NCBI RefSeq assembly: GCF_963583255.1
Contig: NC_084809.1
Coordinates: 10,232,997 to 10,296,996, forward strand
Reading direction: 5' to 3'
From: Pyrus communis
Taxonomy: Eukaryota > Streptophyta > Magnoliopsida > Rosales > Rosaceae
DNA: 64,000 nucleotides
Part shown: positions 46,207-57,640 of the stretch, piece after piece
Position numbering within the stretch: the stretch's first letter is position 1
How the letters are laid out: each line of letters opens with the position of its first letter
Program-made: the position numbers and the translations under genes
The notes under the pieces: generated by a model
What the model saw: only the letters and a program-made list of their open reading frames with translations
Databases searched by the model: none
Told to the model about the DNA's origin: nothing

Positions 46207-46834
46207 TTAGGCTTTCTGTATTGTTTAGCTCTTGCATGCAGCATCATTTAATAAGCATAAATGCCAGTTCTTGAAATTATGTATAATACAAAATGTGTAT
46301 CGATCAGATGAGGAAGCAAGATTTACATATTTGGAAATCAATGAAATTATACTTATTCAAACTGAAAATATAACATAAAATAAAAATCTATCTTTGCCGG
46401 CTATATTTTTGATTCTTTATTTTCTTATTAGATGACTAAAATTACAATATTATAGGACGAATATAGATTGTGAGACATGTTACTCAAGGGTGTATTGCAA
46501 GAATTTAGGCCAAAGTCGTTAAGAATGTACTGCGTACAAAAATAAGATGGAAGGACTTGAAATGATTAGATGCAATAAATTTGAGAAAACTTTCAAATAA
46601 CCAAGGTGTCATTTTGAAAGTCCTTTGGTCAGTGTCTTTATAGTGCATTTCTAGTGTTTTTATACTGATTGAGTAATTTATTGATAATGTTCTGGTAGTG
46701 CATTTTTCACAATTTAGAATAAAATGCCCTGAAATTTTGAAAGTCCCTCAAACATAAGGCAAATAATCAAAGAAACATAACACTTCTCATCCCTCGCCAA
46801 CTTTCCAAAATGCAAATAAGGTTGGCTTGAGGCC
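46207..46834 (+). repeat. Duplicated OSC 3' flank
   Basis: Matches the reverse complement of 29301-29681, with small indels, up to GTTGGCTTGAGG at about 46834. No gene. Confidence 0.85.
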
Positions 46835-46929
46835 ACATATGTAACTATGCTAATCACTCTACTTATTAGTGCCACGAATATCTCTGTTTACTTGGGTATT
46901 GTAGAAGAACCTTTGAAGTCAAGGATGGT

Positions 46930-47400
46930 GTGTTGGATTGGGAGTCCTTCTCATTGATGGGATTTATCCGTCTGGTTTTGCTTTCCTTTATTTATTTTTG
47001 CAATGATTTTATGAACGCTTTGATTATTGGTAAATCTCGTGAGAAACTCTTTGGCACAAGTTGTAAAGACTTGGTGATGAATCAAAGACTGGTCGATCAA
47101 CACCAATTGCCCAGCGAATTTCTGAGATTGATAGGGCAGAAGAAAAATTTTCATTTGTGGTTTGGAACCAGGAAGAGCATGTTGAACACGAACAATGTCT
47201 TGATTTACAATGTTTCTGAAGATTCAACCATAGAACCAGCAACTCCACAGAACTTGCTAAGAGATATCGCAGTGTCGTCAATCACAGTTTTATCTTCTAC
47301 TTCTATGCGTGACACAAGTGCCCAGTCATTCAAAAGAAATAGAGAATCAGCCAGAAGATGTCTTTTTGCCAGTCCTGAACAAAGGTCGTTCCTCAGTTAA
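46930..47400 (+). pseudogene. RPA-like (OB-fold, replication factor A C-terminal type) fragment
   Basis: A 156-codon open frame. Residues 34-85 (KLFGTSCKDL, then LPSEFLRLIGQKKNFHLWF) follow the pattern of plant replication protein A 70-like single-strand DNA-binding domains: a target-site helix with (G/A)xxxxxL, then LPxExxxLxGxxxxFxxxF. The C-terminal half (RDIAVSSITVLSSTSMRDTS, KRNRESARR) resembles the low-complexity Ser/Lys tail of such proteins. Plant Helitrons often carry RPA-like genes, which fits the Helitron end downstream. There is no zinc-finger CxxC and the first ~25 residues look non-coding, so I call it a fragment. Family assignment is by pattern. Confidence 0.5.
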
Positions 47401-48002
47401 TATTTATTTATTTATTTATTTATTTGGCAATGTGCAAACTTTAAACGATCGTATACTCATGTTTGCCAGCTTTTGTCACAAATTTAAGACAGTGATGAAG
47501 TTCCTATCAAGTTATTGAAAAATATATCGTCTCCGGCTGCTGCAAAAACATATTCCGGTCCCTCCAAAAAAGACTAGGTAACTACCTTTAATGCTTACTT
47601 GTTCTGCAAGTGTTAATTTGTTTGTACACAGATCAAACACATCTATTTTCACTTTCCAATTATTTAAGCATTTTCCATCCAACTCACTTCAGTCGAAATT
47701 TAGCGATCTTAGCATATACTTATTTCGAATTGATATAATATTGTTTGTTTAATTTTCCTCCAGAGCATTTTATCTGTTTCTATCTTATACAAAAAAAATA
47801 CATACCACATACTTTTATCTGATTGTCTTTCTCTATTTTCTTACTTGAAACAACAATTGGTTTTATCGTATTTTTCAGATCATGCAAAAGGCGGTTATCA
47901 ACTTTCTCCTGTCCATTTGTTGCAGAAAGAACACTGAATCTTCCTTTTGAATTGATGTTATTATCGCTCCTTTAATCAATATGCATCAAACAGTGTAGAC
48001 AA

Positions 48003-48240
48003 TATTTTTTGCATGTACATAGCCCAGCATTTTGTAATATTTTGTATGCAAATGCTGGCCCTAATTTGTTATCTAGGTTGATCAATATTCTGGGCATGTA
48101 CATAGGCCAGCATTTTCCAATGCTTTCTGTGTAAAAGTTGTCCAGAATGTGTATTTTAGGTTGGTCAATATTTTTTGCATGTACATAGTCTAGCATTTTC
48201 TGATCTTTTGTATACAAATGCTGGTCCCAATTTAGAATTG
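48003..48240. repeat. ~90-bp tandem repeat, about 2.7 units, inside the Helitron
   Basis: GCATGTACATAG(C/G/T)(C/T)(C/T)AGCATTTT recurs at about 48011, 48095 and 48177, with TTGT(A/G)T(G/A)CAAATGCTGG between. Confidence 0.8.
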
Positions 48241-48387
48241 GGTGAAAACAACGAAGTATGGTAAATGGTCCCAATCTTTTGTATATCTACATTTATCTTG
48301 CTGTTTTCTTGCACTCTCTCCGTTTTTCAAGCATGGTAACCAACATACTTTTCAATTCCGCTGCAACGCGCGGGCAGCATTGCCTAG

Positions 48388-49220
48388 TCCTCTCTAAAAA
48401 GACGATTGCACAAAAACATGTAGTTGGATATTTTCTATTGGCTAATAGACTAACATGCATCTAGTCGTTGCCTAATAGACTAATTGGTTGGTAAATCACA
48501 TAATACTATTACTTGGTAGAGAAATGCTAAGAAGGCTCTTTTCAAATAAAGACTTTCTTGTGTGTCTATATAGAGATAAAATAATGATGAGCAGTTAAAA
48601 TGCATGCATCCCTCTCCCACCGCACCTTCCATAAAAAGTGTTTGTTAGAATATTTTTAATCCAACATTTACCAAAAATATCCTAATATCCAAATGATAAA
48701 TGTTAGGGAAATCATATTTTGTATCACATTGATGTATTATCTAATGTAGCAACTGTTGTGTACTTGACATGTTAGTTAATAAATTCATTTCATTGGCTAA
48801 TGATTGTATGAAACATTTGCTAGATCATGTGACATGGTATAAATATGTGGTCTCCTAGCTTCACTCTATTCAAATAACCTGCAAAACTTTTGCAAATGAT
48901 ATCCTTTACTTTTAAGGATAATACTTGGGTACTCATAAGCGTGCACTCACCTTTTAATTTTGTCCAATATTTTTTTACACATGTTATTGCTCTAGTAAAG
49001 GATTGACATGTTATTAATTTTTCTTGTGCTTTAAAAACCAAAGAACATGTGACATTTTTTTTATTAGGCCAAATCAGAAAGTGAGTATTATGTTGTTATC
49101 GGGTCAGTTTTTAAGAACACGTTAAGATAACGAGTTTGACATGACATGATCTGTTAATAACGTATATGAAACAAAAACGAAAAACACAACTCGCTTACTA
49201 GATCTCCAAAATACCCTCGC
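48388..49220. other. Intergenic, with hAT-like terminal sequence at about 49060-49210
   Basis: No gene. ATCGGGTCAG, GTTAAGATAACGAGTTTGACATGACATG and similar words match the subterminal style of the hAT elements at 10.5, 27 and 34 kb; no complete element is defined. Confidence 0.4.
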
Positions 49221-49867
49221 GCAATGTTCTGCCTACGGGCGATGCTCTGCCTAAGGGCAATGTTCTGCCTACGGGCAATGTTCTGCCTTCAAGCGATACT
49301 GATACCACTATTTAGCATATTATATATGATATATGTTTTATGAAAGGTTTTATGGCATACTTGGGTTTTCAGAAAACCTATCACTTAATATGTTACTAGT
49401 TTTCATAAACTTTGGGGGGTTAGTACGTTGTGGAATATTTATGTTCATACTACTTATATATCAACTTGGTTCACTCATGTTTGTTTTGCACCCCCTCAGG
49501 ACTTAGAAATGAGGCTTACAATCTGAGCTACGAGGACTTCTCCTACCAGTGATCCTTGTGTCATCTCTTTTACGTTTGACATCACTTGTAATGGCACTTC
49601 TGTATTACCTTCCGCTTGTAATCTGTTTTAGTAGTATGCTCTGAACATTTCATGCATTGTCACTAATTCATTGTTAGCAGTTTAATATTCTTATATTTCA
49701 GAAAAGTTGTATTTTGAATATTACTTGCATAGTTGTGCGAAATTTATATGCATGTTTCACATATTCTTGGCATATGCATTCATTAAATAGCTTGCATCAC
49801 CCTCGGGTGCTGGCTAGCACGTGGCCATCCTGCTATCCCTTGGACATCGGGATCAGGGCGTGTGAGA
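49221..49867 (+). mobile_element. Gypsy 5' LTR, partial
   Basis: Begins in a ~22-bp tandem repeat (GGGCAATGTTCTGCCTAC, three to four copies, 49221-49295) and ends GGGATCAGGGCGTGTGA just before the primer site. Like other LTRs here it has CTCGGGTGCTGGCTAGCACG near its end. The LTR start was not found. Confidence 0.6.
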
Positions 49868-49868
49868 T

Positions 49869-49880
49869 TGGTATCAGAGT
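49869..49880 (+). other. Primer-binding site of the gypsy element
   Basis: TGGTATCAGAGT, complementary to the 3' end of initiator tRNA-Met except for the last base, directly after the LTR end. Confidence 0.8.
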
Positions 49881-49989
49881 ATACTTAGAATTTCATTCTT
49901 CCATTTGGTAATCATAATCCCTTTTGTGGCCACAATCTTTCGTCTTTCTAAATCTTCTTTGCCTCTTATCAGAATCATGAATCCTTCTT

Positions 49990-51332
49990 ATGGGAATGTG
50001 TCAAATGGGAGGAATTCAGCAGTTGACCTTTACTTTGCGAAATGCTTTTCCCAGTCATAGCGGGCTGACCCGTACTTATATGGAGATTACTCGTGGCCAC
50101 GACGTTACTGAGTTAAGAGTAGTTGATGCATGTGAGGAGGCCGAGGATTGGCTTAAGAAAATGGAGGATACGCTTGAGGGTATGAAGTGCCCAGTGGGTA
50201 AGTGGGCGAGCATCGCTAGTTATTTCCTTCAGAGGCACGCGAGACTTTGGTGGAAGTTAATGAAGGACTTCCGCCCACATAACTCTTTTATAACTTCGGT
50301 TACGGTCAGGAGACTCTTCAGTGAGCACTTTTTGAGTCTAGAGTATCAGTTGAGGAAGAGACAAGAATTCCTAACTTTCGCCAAGGCGACCTGACTATCA
50401 CAAAGTTTGATAACACTTTTCGGCGTTTGGCGAGACACCACCCTATGGTTTATGATAATTCTCAACAAATGATGATATAGTTAGAGATTGCTATGAATGA
50501 TGACATCTGTGAGTTATTGGCACCACATTGGTATGCATCTTATAAGGATATGATTGAGGTGGCCTTGAAAGTTGAGCAGTACCAGTGGAACAGACTTCAG
50601 GGGGATCAACACTAGAATCAAGATCAACCGCGAAACTAGAACAGGCCTCGGAACCAGAATCAGTGGGGTCGTGGTTTTTTATCCTAGAGTATGAGGAAGC
50701 ATCCTACTTCTTCTAATTCCTTAGGCCCTAGACACTCTTAGTTGTTCAAACGACAAAGTTAGGGTTCAGGATCATCCAATGAGGGATCAGGCAGTGAGTT
50801 GGCGAGGCGATCCTTCAGCCATTTTAATCCTACAGTTGCAGTTTGTGATCATTGTGGTAAGCGTCATCAAGGTGATTGCGCCACTAATATGGATGAGTGC
50901 TACAGATGTGGCGGCTTTGGACACATCGCTCGTAATTGTGGTACTGCACCTTCATTTAATGATTTTACTCCTGGTTCTAGCTACGGTGGGAGTAATAATC
51001 CAAGCACTTAGCATTATGACGGTAGTGGTAATCTGAGTACTCAGGTTTCTACTCAGAGACAACTGCAATTTTCAAGAGTAGCTTCAAGCAGTTGGTTTCA
51101 GGGGAATCGAGTGAGCCGTAACACCCAGGGTGCTAGGACTCATGGCGATCATAACAGTGATTCTGGACATAAGGCCCATGGGTGTATCAACGCCATGACT
51201 CAGCAGGAGGCGGAACAGGACCCTCGAGTCATTACTGGTACATTACATGTTTTTGGTAATTTAGTTCAGGTTCTGATTGATTTAGGTGTTACTTATTTTT
51301 TTCATATCTCTACAATTTGCACGGGTTGTTAA
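49990..51332 (+). pseudogene. Gypsy gag and protease region, degenerate
   Basis: Gag: 49990-50394 reads AEDWLKKMEDTLEGMKCPVG, SIASYFLQRHARLWWKLM and LRKRQEFLTF, the retrotransposon gag core. It is then broken by stops. Two zinc knuckles lie near 50835-50940 (CDHCGKRHQGDC and CYRCGGFGHIARNC), the second a perfect CX2CX4HX4C. Protease region at 51180-51330 reads INAMTQQEAEQDPRVITGTL and VLIDLGVTYFF, where the family has an Asp-Ser-Gly triad; here it is DLG, so the active site is altered in addition to the stop. The pieces lie in different frames, so no full product can form. Confidence 0.85.
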
Positions 51333-54330
51333 CCCGTAACCTACTTCGCTCGGATATGATATGTACATACAATTGCCCCCGGAGATTTGTTTTGTGCATA
51401 GTGGGAGTATAGAGATTGCCTTATTAGTGTTAAATGGGAATTCTTGGAGGCCAATTTAATTCCATTCGAGTTTGTACAGTTCAATATCATTCTGGGAATG
51501 GATTAGCTATCTAGGCATAATGCTTATGTCGACTGCAGAGAGAAATTGGTGACATTTGATCAGCCTAGACAACCAGCGATCACATTTCAGGGTGAGCGAC
51601 AAATCCTACAGAATAACATTATTTCTGTCATCCAGACGACGAAGTTACTACATAAAGGTAGTGTGGGATTCTTAGCTCATGTTGTCACACGAGATGAACT
51701 TTCTTTATGTCCTAGGAATGTGCTAGTGGTGAATGAATTCACCGATGTTTTTCCGAAGGATTGGCCAAGGTTACCACCTGTGAGGGAAATCGAGTTCACC
51801 ATTGATTTACTTCTAGGTACCAACCCTATTTACTTGGCACCCTACCAAAGGGCACCAGTTGAGTTGAGGGAATTGAAGATCCAAGTTCAAGAGCTTATGG
51901 ATAAAGGTTATATATAGCCCAACATGTCTTCTTAGGGCGCTTTTGTACTGTTTATCGACTACAGTCAGCTTAATCAGGTGACAGTGAATAACCGTTATCC
52001 CCTACCTTAGATTGATGATCCATTTGACCAACTAAGGGGTGCTCAGGTGTTCTTTAAGATCGATCTTTGTTTGGGTTATCATCAACTGCTGATCCGAGAT
52101 GAAGTTGTACCAAAGACTGTTTTTCTGCACTAGGTATGGACACTATGAGTTTCGTGTCATGCCTTTTAGGTTAACGAATACACAAGCAGCATTTATGGAT
52201 TTGATGAATAAAGTTTTTAGACTGTATCTTGACTGGCTTGTAATTGTATTCATTAATGACATCCTGAGCTACACCAAGAGTAATATTGAGCACAGGAAAC
52301 ACTTGAAGTTACTATTGGAAAGGTTAAGGATGAACCAGCTATATGCAAAGTTTAGTAAGTGTTAGTTTTGGCTTGACTAGATTAGTTTCCTTGGGCATGA
52401 AGTTTCCACTAGGGGAATTTGTGTGGACCCTCAGAAGATCTTTGCAGTGTCTATGTGGGAACAACCGAGGAATGTCACTGAAGTGAAGAGTTTTCTAGGA
52501 CTGGTTGGCTATTACCGACGTTTTGTGCAAGACTTATCAGTGATTGCTCGGCCTCTTACTAAGTTGACCTAAAAGGGGGTCAAATTCAACTGGGATGAAA
52601 GTTATGAATGGAGTTTTCAGGAACTTAAGCCGCGTCTTACTCATGCCCCCGTCCTTGCTCTTACGAATGATGACGGTGAGTTTGAGAGTTACACTGATGC
52701 ATCGTGTCATGATTGGGTTGTGTTATGATGCAGCATGGGAAAGTCATTGCCTATACCTCCAGGCAGCTCAAAACTCATGAGAAAAACTATCCCACTTATG
52801 ATCTAGAACTCAGAGTAGTGGTTTTTGCTCTAAAAATTTGGCAACGCAAATGTCGTAGCGGACACATTTAGCTAGAAATCTTATGGACAACTTGCCTCCC
52901 TTCTAGCTATCCATGTTCCGCTATTGTTTTTCTCTTTGAGAAACCGACATTGTAGTGACACCAGACTCATATGGAGCTTTGTTGGCACACTTCCAAATTC
53001 GACCTGTTTTGGCGAATTTGGTTCGAGAAGCTTAGGAGCTCGACCAATAGTGTGTAGAACTAAAGGAATAGTGCAAAATGGTTCAAAACAAGATTTGAAA
53101 ATCCAAAGAGACGGAGCCTTAATGTTGGGAAACAAGTTATTTATACCTAAGGATGATGAAGTGGTGAAAAAGGAAATTCTTGATAAAGCCCATATTTCGG
53201 CATATGCCATGCATCCGGGGAATACCAAGTTGTATCACCCCATTCGTCCATTCTACTAATGGTATGGGATGAAGTAGGATGCGGCAGAGTATGTGAAGAA
53301 ATGTATTATTTGTCAGCATGTGAAGGCAGATAGACAGAGACCCGAAGGGCTAATGCAGAATCTACTTATACCCGCGTAGAAATGAGAAGACATCACCATG
53401 GATTTCCTGTATGGTTTGCCGAGCACATGGTTGAGGTTTGATGGCATCTGGGTGATCATGGATCGACTCACCAAGACTGTTTATTTCTTACCTGTTTGAC
53501 AGACCTACACATTAGAGAAGTTAACATGATTATTCATTGATAATATCGTTAAACTTCACGATGTGCCCGTCACCATTGTTCCGGACAGAGATCCAAGATT
53601 TACCTCCAAGTTTTGGAGAGCGTTCCATGAAGCCATGAATACTAAGTTGTTGTACAGCACTGCCTACCATCCACAAACTGATGGTCAATTGGAAATGATG
53701 ATTCAAACCTTGGAGGACATGTTCAGAGTGTGTGTTCTCCAGTGGAATGGTAGTTGGGATAACTGTTTGTCACTATTTGAGTTTACCTAGAACAACATCT
53801 ACCACTCCAGTATTGGCATGGCACTATTTGAGGCACTATATGGGAAGGCATGTCGGACACCATTATGTTGGACAGAGGTCGGTAAACGAGTGTTAGTGGG
53901 ACTGGAGATTGTCGACACCACTAATACTAACATCTAGTTGATTAAGAGGAACTTGAAGACGGCACAAGATTGACAGAGGAATATTACTGACCGACATTCC
54001 AGGGATCGTGACTACGAGATTTGTGACTTTGTCTTTCTGAAGTTGTCACCCTGGAAGGGTGTGGTTCATTTTGGTAAGCGAGGGAAGCAGATTCACGATG
54101 TTTTTCATGTTTCCATGCTTTGGAAATATGTATCGAATCCCTCCCGTGTCATTCAGCCGAAACCATTAGAGGTGAGTCAAGATGTGAGCTATGCTGAGGA
54201 ACCAGTGGTAATCATCGACCGACAAGATAAAACTCTAAGGAACAAAGTCATTCTGTTAGTAAAAATGTTGTGGATGAACCATACAGTTGTGGAAAGAATT
54301 TGGTTTTTGTTTTCACTAAGTTTGTCATAG
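51333..54330 (+). pseudogene. Gypsy pol (RT, RNase H, integrase, chromodomain-like tail), degenerate
   Basis: Reverse transcriptase landmarks: FTDVFPKDWPRLPPVREIEF (51738-51797), LFIDYSQLNQVTVNNRYPLP near 51950, [13 protein letters not shown] near 52055, and FINDILSY near 52250 where the catalytic FIDD-type box has lost its first Asp. LGHEVS and YYRRFV follow at 52390-52530, then RNase H with YTDAS at about 52690. Integrase HHCC zinc finger is near 53200-53330 (CIICQHVKADRQRPEG), and its core reads ITMDFLYGLP, PVTIVPDRDPRFTS and YSTAYHPQTDGQ. The tail (EEPVVIIDRQDKTLRNKVI, VKMLWMNHTV) fits a chromovirus chromodomain. More than ten in-frame stops make it dead. Confidence 0.9.
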
Positions 54331-54615
54331 TGTCGCAGTTCGTAATTCAATAACATATAGCTAGGATTTTGTATTCGTACTGGCTCCAGTATACTCGATA
54401 TACTCTCCCCAAGTTCGACTAAAGGGCTAACATATATATTAACTTCTATACATATGCAGTTAATGAGGCAAAAAGAGGTAACATTATAGATGATGCAAAA
54501 ACATTCGGATGGGGACACGTATACTGGCATTGATATGGACATGAATATGAACAACATAAAGGGGTACGATTAGTAAAACTACACTCAAACGATTTAATTT
54601 GGGAAAATGAACATC
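54331..54615. other. Sequence between gypsy pol and LTR-like block
   Basis: No polypurine tract or LTR start could be identified after the pol stop, so the 3' end of this element is not defined. Confidence 0.3.
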
Positions 54616-55715
54616 ATAAATAGGTCTATGATGTTGAAATTAGCCTAAGAGGGGTCCCGAATGAAAACTCGAAAAAAATCAAAGAGTCAACGTTGATCAT
54701 TGACCTGTTAAAGTCAAAGTCAACGCTAACCGTTAACCGGGTCAACGGGTCAGTTAAACAGGGTTGAGTCAAACCAGGTCAAGGGTATTGGGTTGGACCG
54801 AGTTGGGTCCAAAGGGTTTTGGGCTTAAGGCCCGGCCCAAAGAGGAATGGTTTAGGGTTTAGGGTCAACTGGCCGAAGGCCCTAGACTGCACAAATGAGG
54901 CTTGGGTTTGAAGCTTGGCCCGATTTCCCTTTGGGTTTAAATAGACAATAAAATATAAAGGTTGAATGGTTTGGGCTTCAAGAGGTTAACAAGCTTAAGA
55001 CCTGAGTTCTAAATGGCCCGAAGGCCTAATAAGGCAAGGGTTTGGGTTTAAACGGCTAACGGGCCTAAAGCTAGGTCCTAAACGGCCCAAAGGGCCTGAG
55101 TTGCTTATTTTTACCCGAGAGCCTCCCGTGCTTCGGTCAACGGCCAACTACCACCTTAGGGTATAATTTATGTACGAAAAAGAAGGTGCAAGGTGAGGGG
55201 AAGTGTTTTCTCACCTTCAATTTACCGTAGAAGGGTAGGAGATGGTTGGACTCTTGCTCGAAACCCACGGGGGTTCGCCGGAGTCTAGGTTCTCGAACTC
55301 GCCGAGCTTCATAGAGCTGAGAGTTAGAGGAAGGAGGTCCAAATGAACGTGGAGGTGGCGTCTAGGTTCTAAGGGTGTGAGGGTGCTATCCGCGGGTATG
55401 TGAGTCGATCAGGAAAATAAGAGTGCAAGAGAGAGAGGGTACTGAGCTGAGAGAAAGAAAGAGGGCTGAAAGTGAAAGAGAAAAGAAGGTTGAATTGCGG
55501 TGAAGGGAAGAGAAAGTAAGTTTAGGGTGGTGCCATATGGCAAACAGAGAAAGAATGAGAATACTAAAGGGAATGTTCAAATTAGATAGGAATAAAAGGA
55601 TCAAAATGAAAACTTCCAATACTTTTAGGGGAAAAAAATTAAAATTACAAACTAAATTTGGGGATGGGTTTCATAGAAGATGCGTAGAGGTGAACATATG
55701 TCGTAAAACATTTCT
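54616..55715 (-). mobile_element. Gypsy-type LTR sequence, opposite orientation to the adjacent pol
   Basis: Shares GGGTCAACGGGTCAG, GGCCCGGCCCAAAGAGG and GGTCAACGGCCAAC-type words with 45000-45477, and has the G-rich leader-like block (AGAGAGAGAGGGTACTGAGC) seen also at 3640-3890 and 58860-59100. No element ends were recognised. Confidence 0.5.
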
Positions 55716-57640
55716 TTAGTGACTAAGCACGATGATCGCTCTCCTGATCGAAAGGTACAAGATTCGAAACATGTATTAGAGGAACTACCACTCAGACCAC
55801 TTCCTTCGAATAAGGGTTACTGCTTCAAACCATTCATAAAAACTAGCCAAACAATCACCAGGCTCGGATCCTATAGTTCTACCTCTACCATTTCCTTACT
55901 AAAATACTACACAATCCTCAAGACCACCTGAAATTCTTCCTGGTAAATCTGATAAGTTTGTGAAAAGGTTATGCTCTTAGTGTTTCCAATTGGTACCGTT
56001 ATGAAATTGAGTGTACATTTCAACCAAGTCGATCAATCGTGAATTCTTCACAGGTTTAGCGAGAAACCATGTCGAGAAGGCTAAAAGAACACTCAAGAGT
56101 TTAAGGGTCAAAACAAGGCCATTAAATCTACAGTACAAGACATCTGAATAGAATATACAACTTTGATGCTTGAGTACCTACAAGTACCTAATTTGATTGG
56201 GTAACAACAATCTGAAATGGTAGAACTTGAAAAATTGGCTAACTCAGTTTCCTGATGATCGAGAAGTAACGTCACAAAAGTATTCGAGAGTTTCGCATAA
56301 GGTGTAAATAGAACTGATTGAAGAGCATTTGGGCACCTATGGCTTTTTCTACTGCGATCGTCAGTAACTACAATTGTACAATCAGGGTGGCATGCGATGG
56401 TGCAATCGTAGACATTGATATATCCTATCCATTGCCGTTCCCTAAGATTTAGCTCATTTTGAGTGAAGATATAACTAAGAAATTTGTAAGGTTGACAAAG
56501 ATTTAATGCATTACCCCACACAGAGAGTGTCATTAGATTTTCAATCCAGGACGGTAGCAGATGACTCAGGATCGTAGATAGGATGGTTCACATCAAGTGT
56601 TCCCAACCGTCGAAAGGTAAAAGTGTTCACTCGATCATGCTGCATTAGCGCACAACTAGACATTCCGTAAGACATCACAGTAAAATTTGGAATTGATTGA
56701 CGTCATCGAAAGGTGTAAGAACAATGATCGGGTGAGACAACACTTCAGTTATTAGAAACTTCGTTCAAATTCAACATCATAACAAAACTAACTTTTCCCT
56801 AGTCAAAGGAAATGGGAATAAAACTATGGTAAAAGAATTGTTGACAACTGTCGATAGAAGTCGACAAGACCGATGATATTTGGTAATTCACGACATTCGA
56901 GAGGATCTTCGATTTCCAACAGTCACAACCTTGGATTTGGTAAGAATATCTTTTGCTACGCTCACGTCTCCTAAGAATGGTATGGAATCTAAGCAAGGTT
57001 GATTTTCGAAAAATTTGGCATAAAGCTGGCTGTTGATGTTTATTAACTTGACCTCGTGGTTGAAGTAGACAAGAATATTATCAATAAGATAATTACTGAG
57101 AATTTTCCTCAGGGTCCATACGAATTAGCTCAGTGGAAACAACAAGCTCGAGGAAACTGATTCGGTCTACCCCACCGACACATGCTAACATTACCTACAA
57201 CTGGTGCTTTCTTAATTTTCTCCAACACAAACTTTGGATGTTTTAAGTAATCTCCTAACAGGTGCCTCTGCCCGCCATTCCTAAGAAACGCAAGTCGTAG
57301 AGTACCATCATAGCCTCCGATCTTCAACTGGTCCTAACTAGACTTCATTCCACTAAGATTTCCTCTAATTCACGTCACTTTTATGCAGAAACGACTTTGC
57401 CCGCCATTCCTAGGGAATGCATGACGCATAGTATCGGTTCGATATTGAAAGTCATTCATTAATCAATGACGTCAAACTTGAGGCACAATTCCGACACTAA
57501 TTTCTTATACTTCATATAGGATGTGACTATTCAGGCAGAATGAGGATTGCACAACCATGCTGAAGGGCATTAGTAAACTAAAGCCATGACATCCAAATGA
57601 TATCAAGGCCGACACACTACTAGAGTAGGAGAAGATCCTA
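55716..57640. other. Unrecognised, possibly retroelement interior
   Basis: No domain was recognised on either strand. CGCCATTCCTA(A/G)G(A/G)AA(C/T)GCA occurs twice (57272 and 57400), suggesting internal duplication. Its position between LTR-like blocks suggests a decayed non-coding element interior. Confidence 0.3.

Larger units (their letters stand above)
46835..48387 (+). mobile_element. Helitron (3' end defined, 5' end unsure)
   Basis: CAATTCCGCTGCAACGCGCG at 48352-48371, followed by GGCAGCATTGCCTAG ending at 48387 and then T, has the form of a plant Helitron 3' end: a GC-rich hairpin (CCGC...GCGG) about 10 bp before CTAG, insertion before T. The left limit is set where duplicated OSC flank stops matching (about 46834). 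It contains an RPA-like open frame and a ~90-bp tandem repeat. No Rep/helicase was seen, so it is non-autonomous or truncated. Confidence 0.65.

Noticed and set aside
55716..57640. Protein-coding gene suggested by a 141-codon minus frame at 56108-56533
   Set aside because: No domain, no intron structure, and it lies between decayed LTR blocks.
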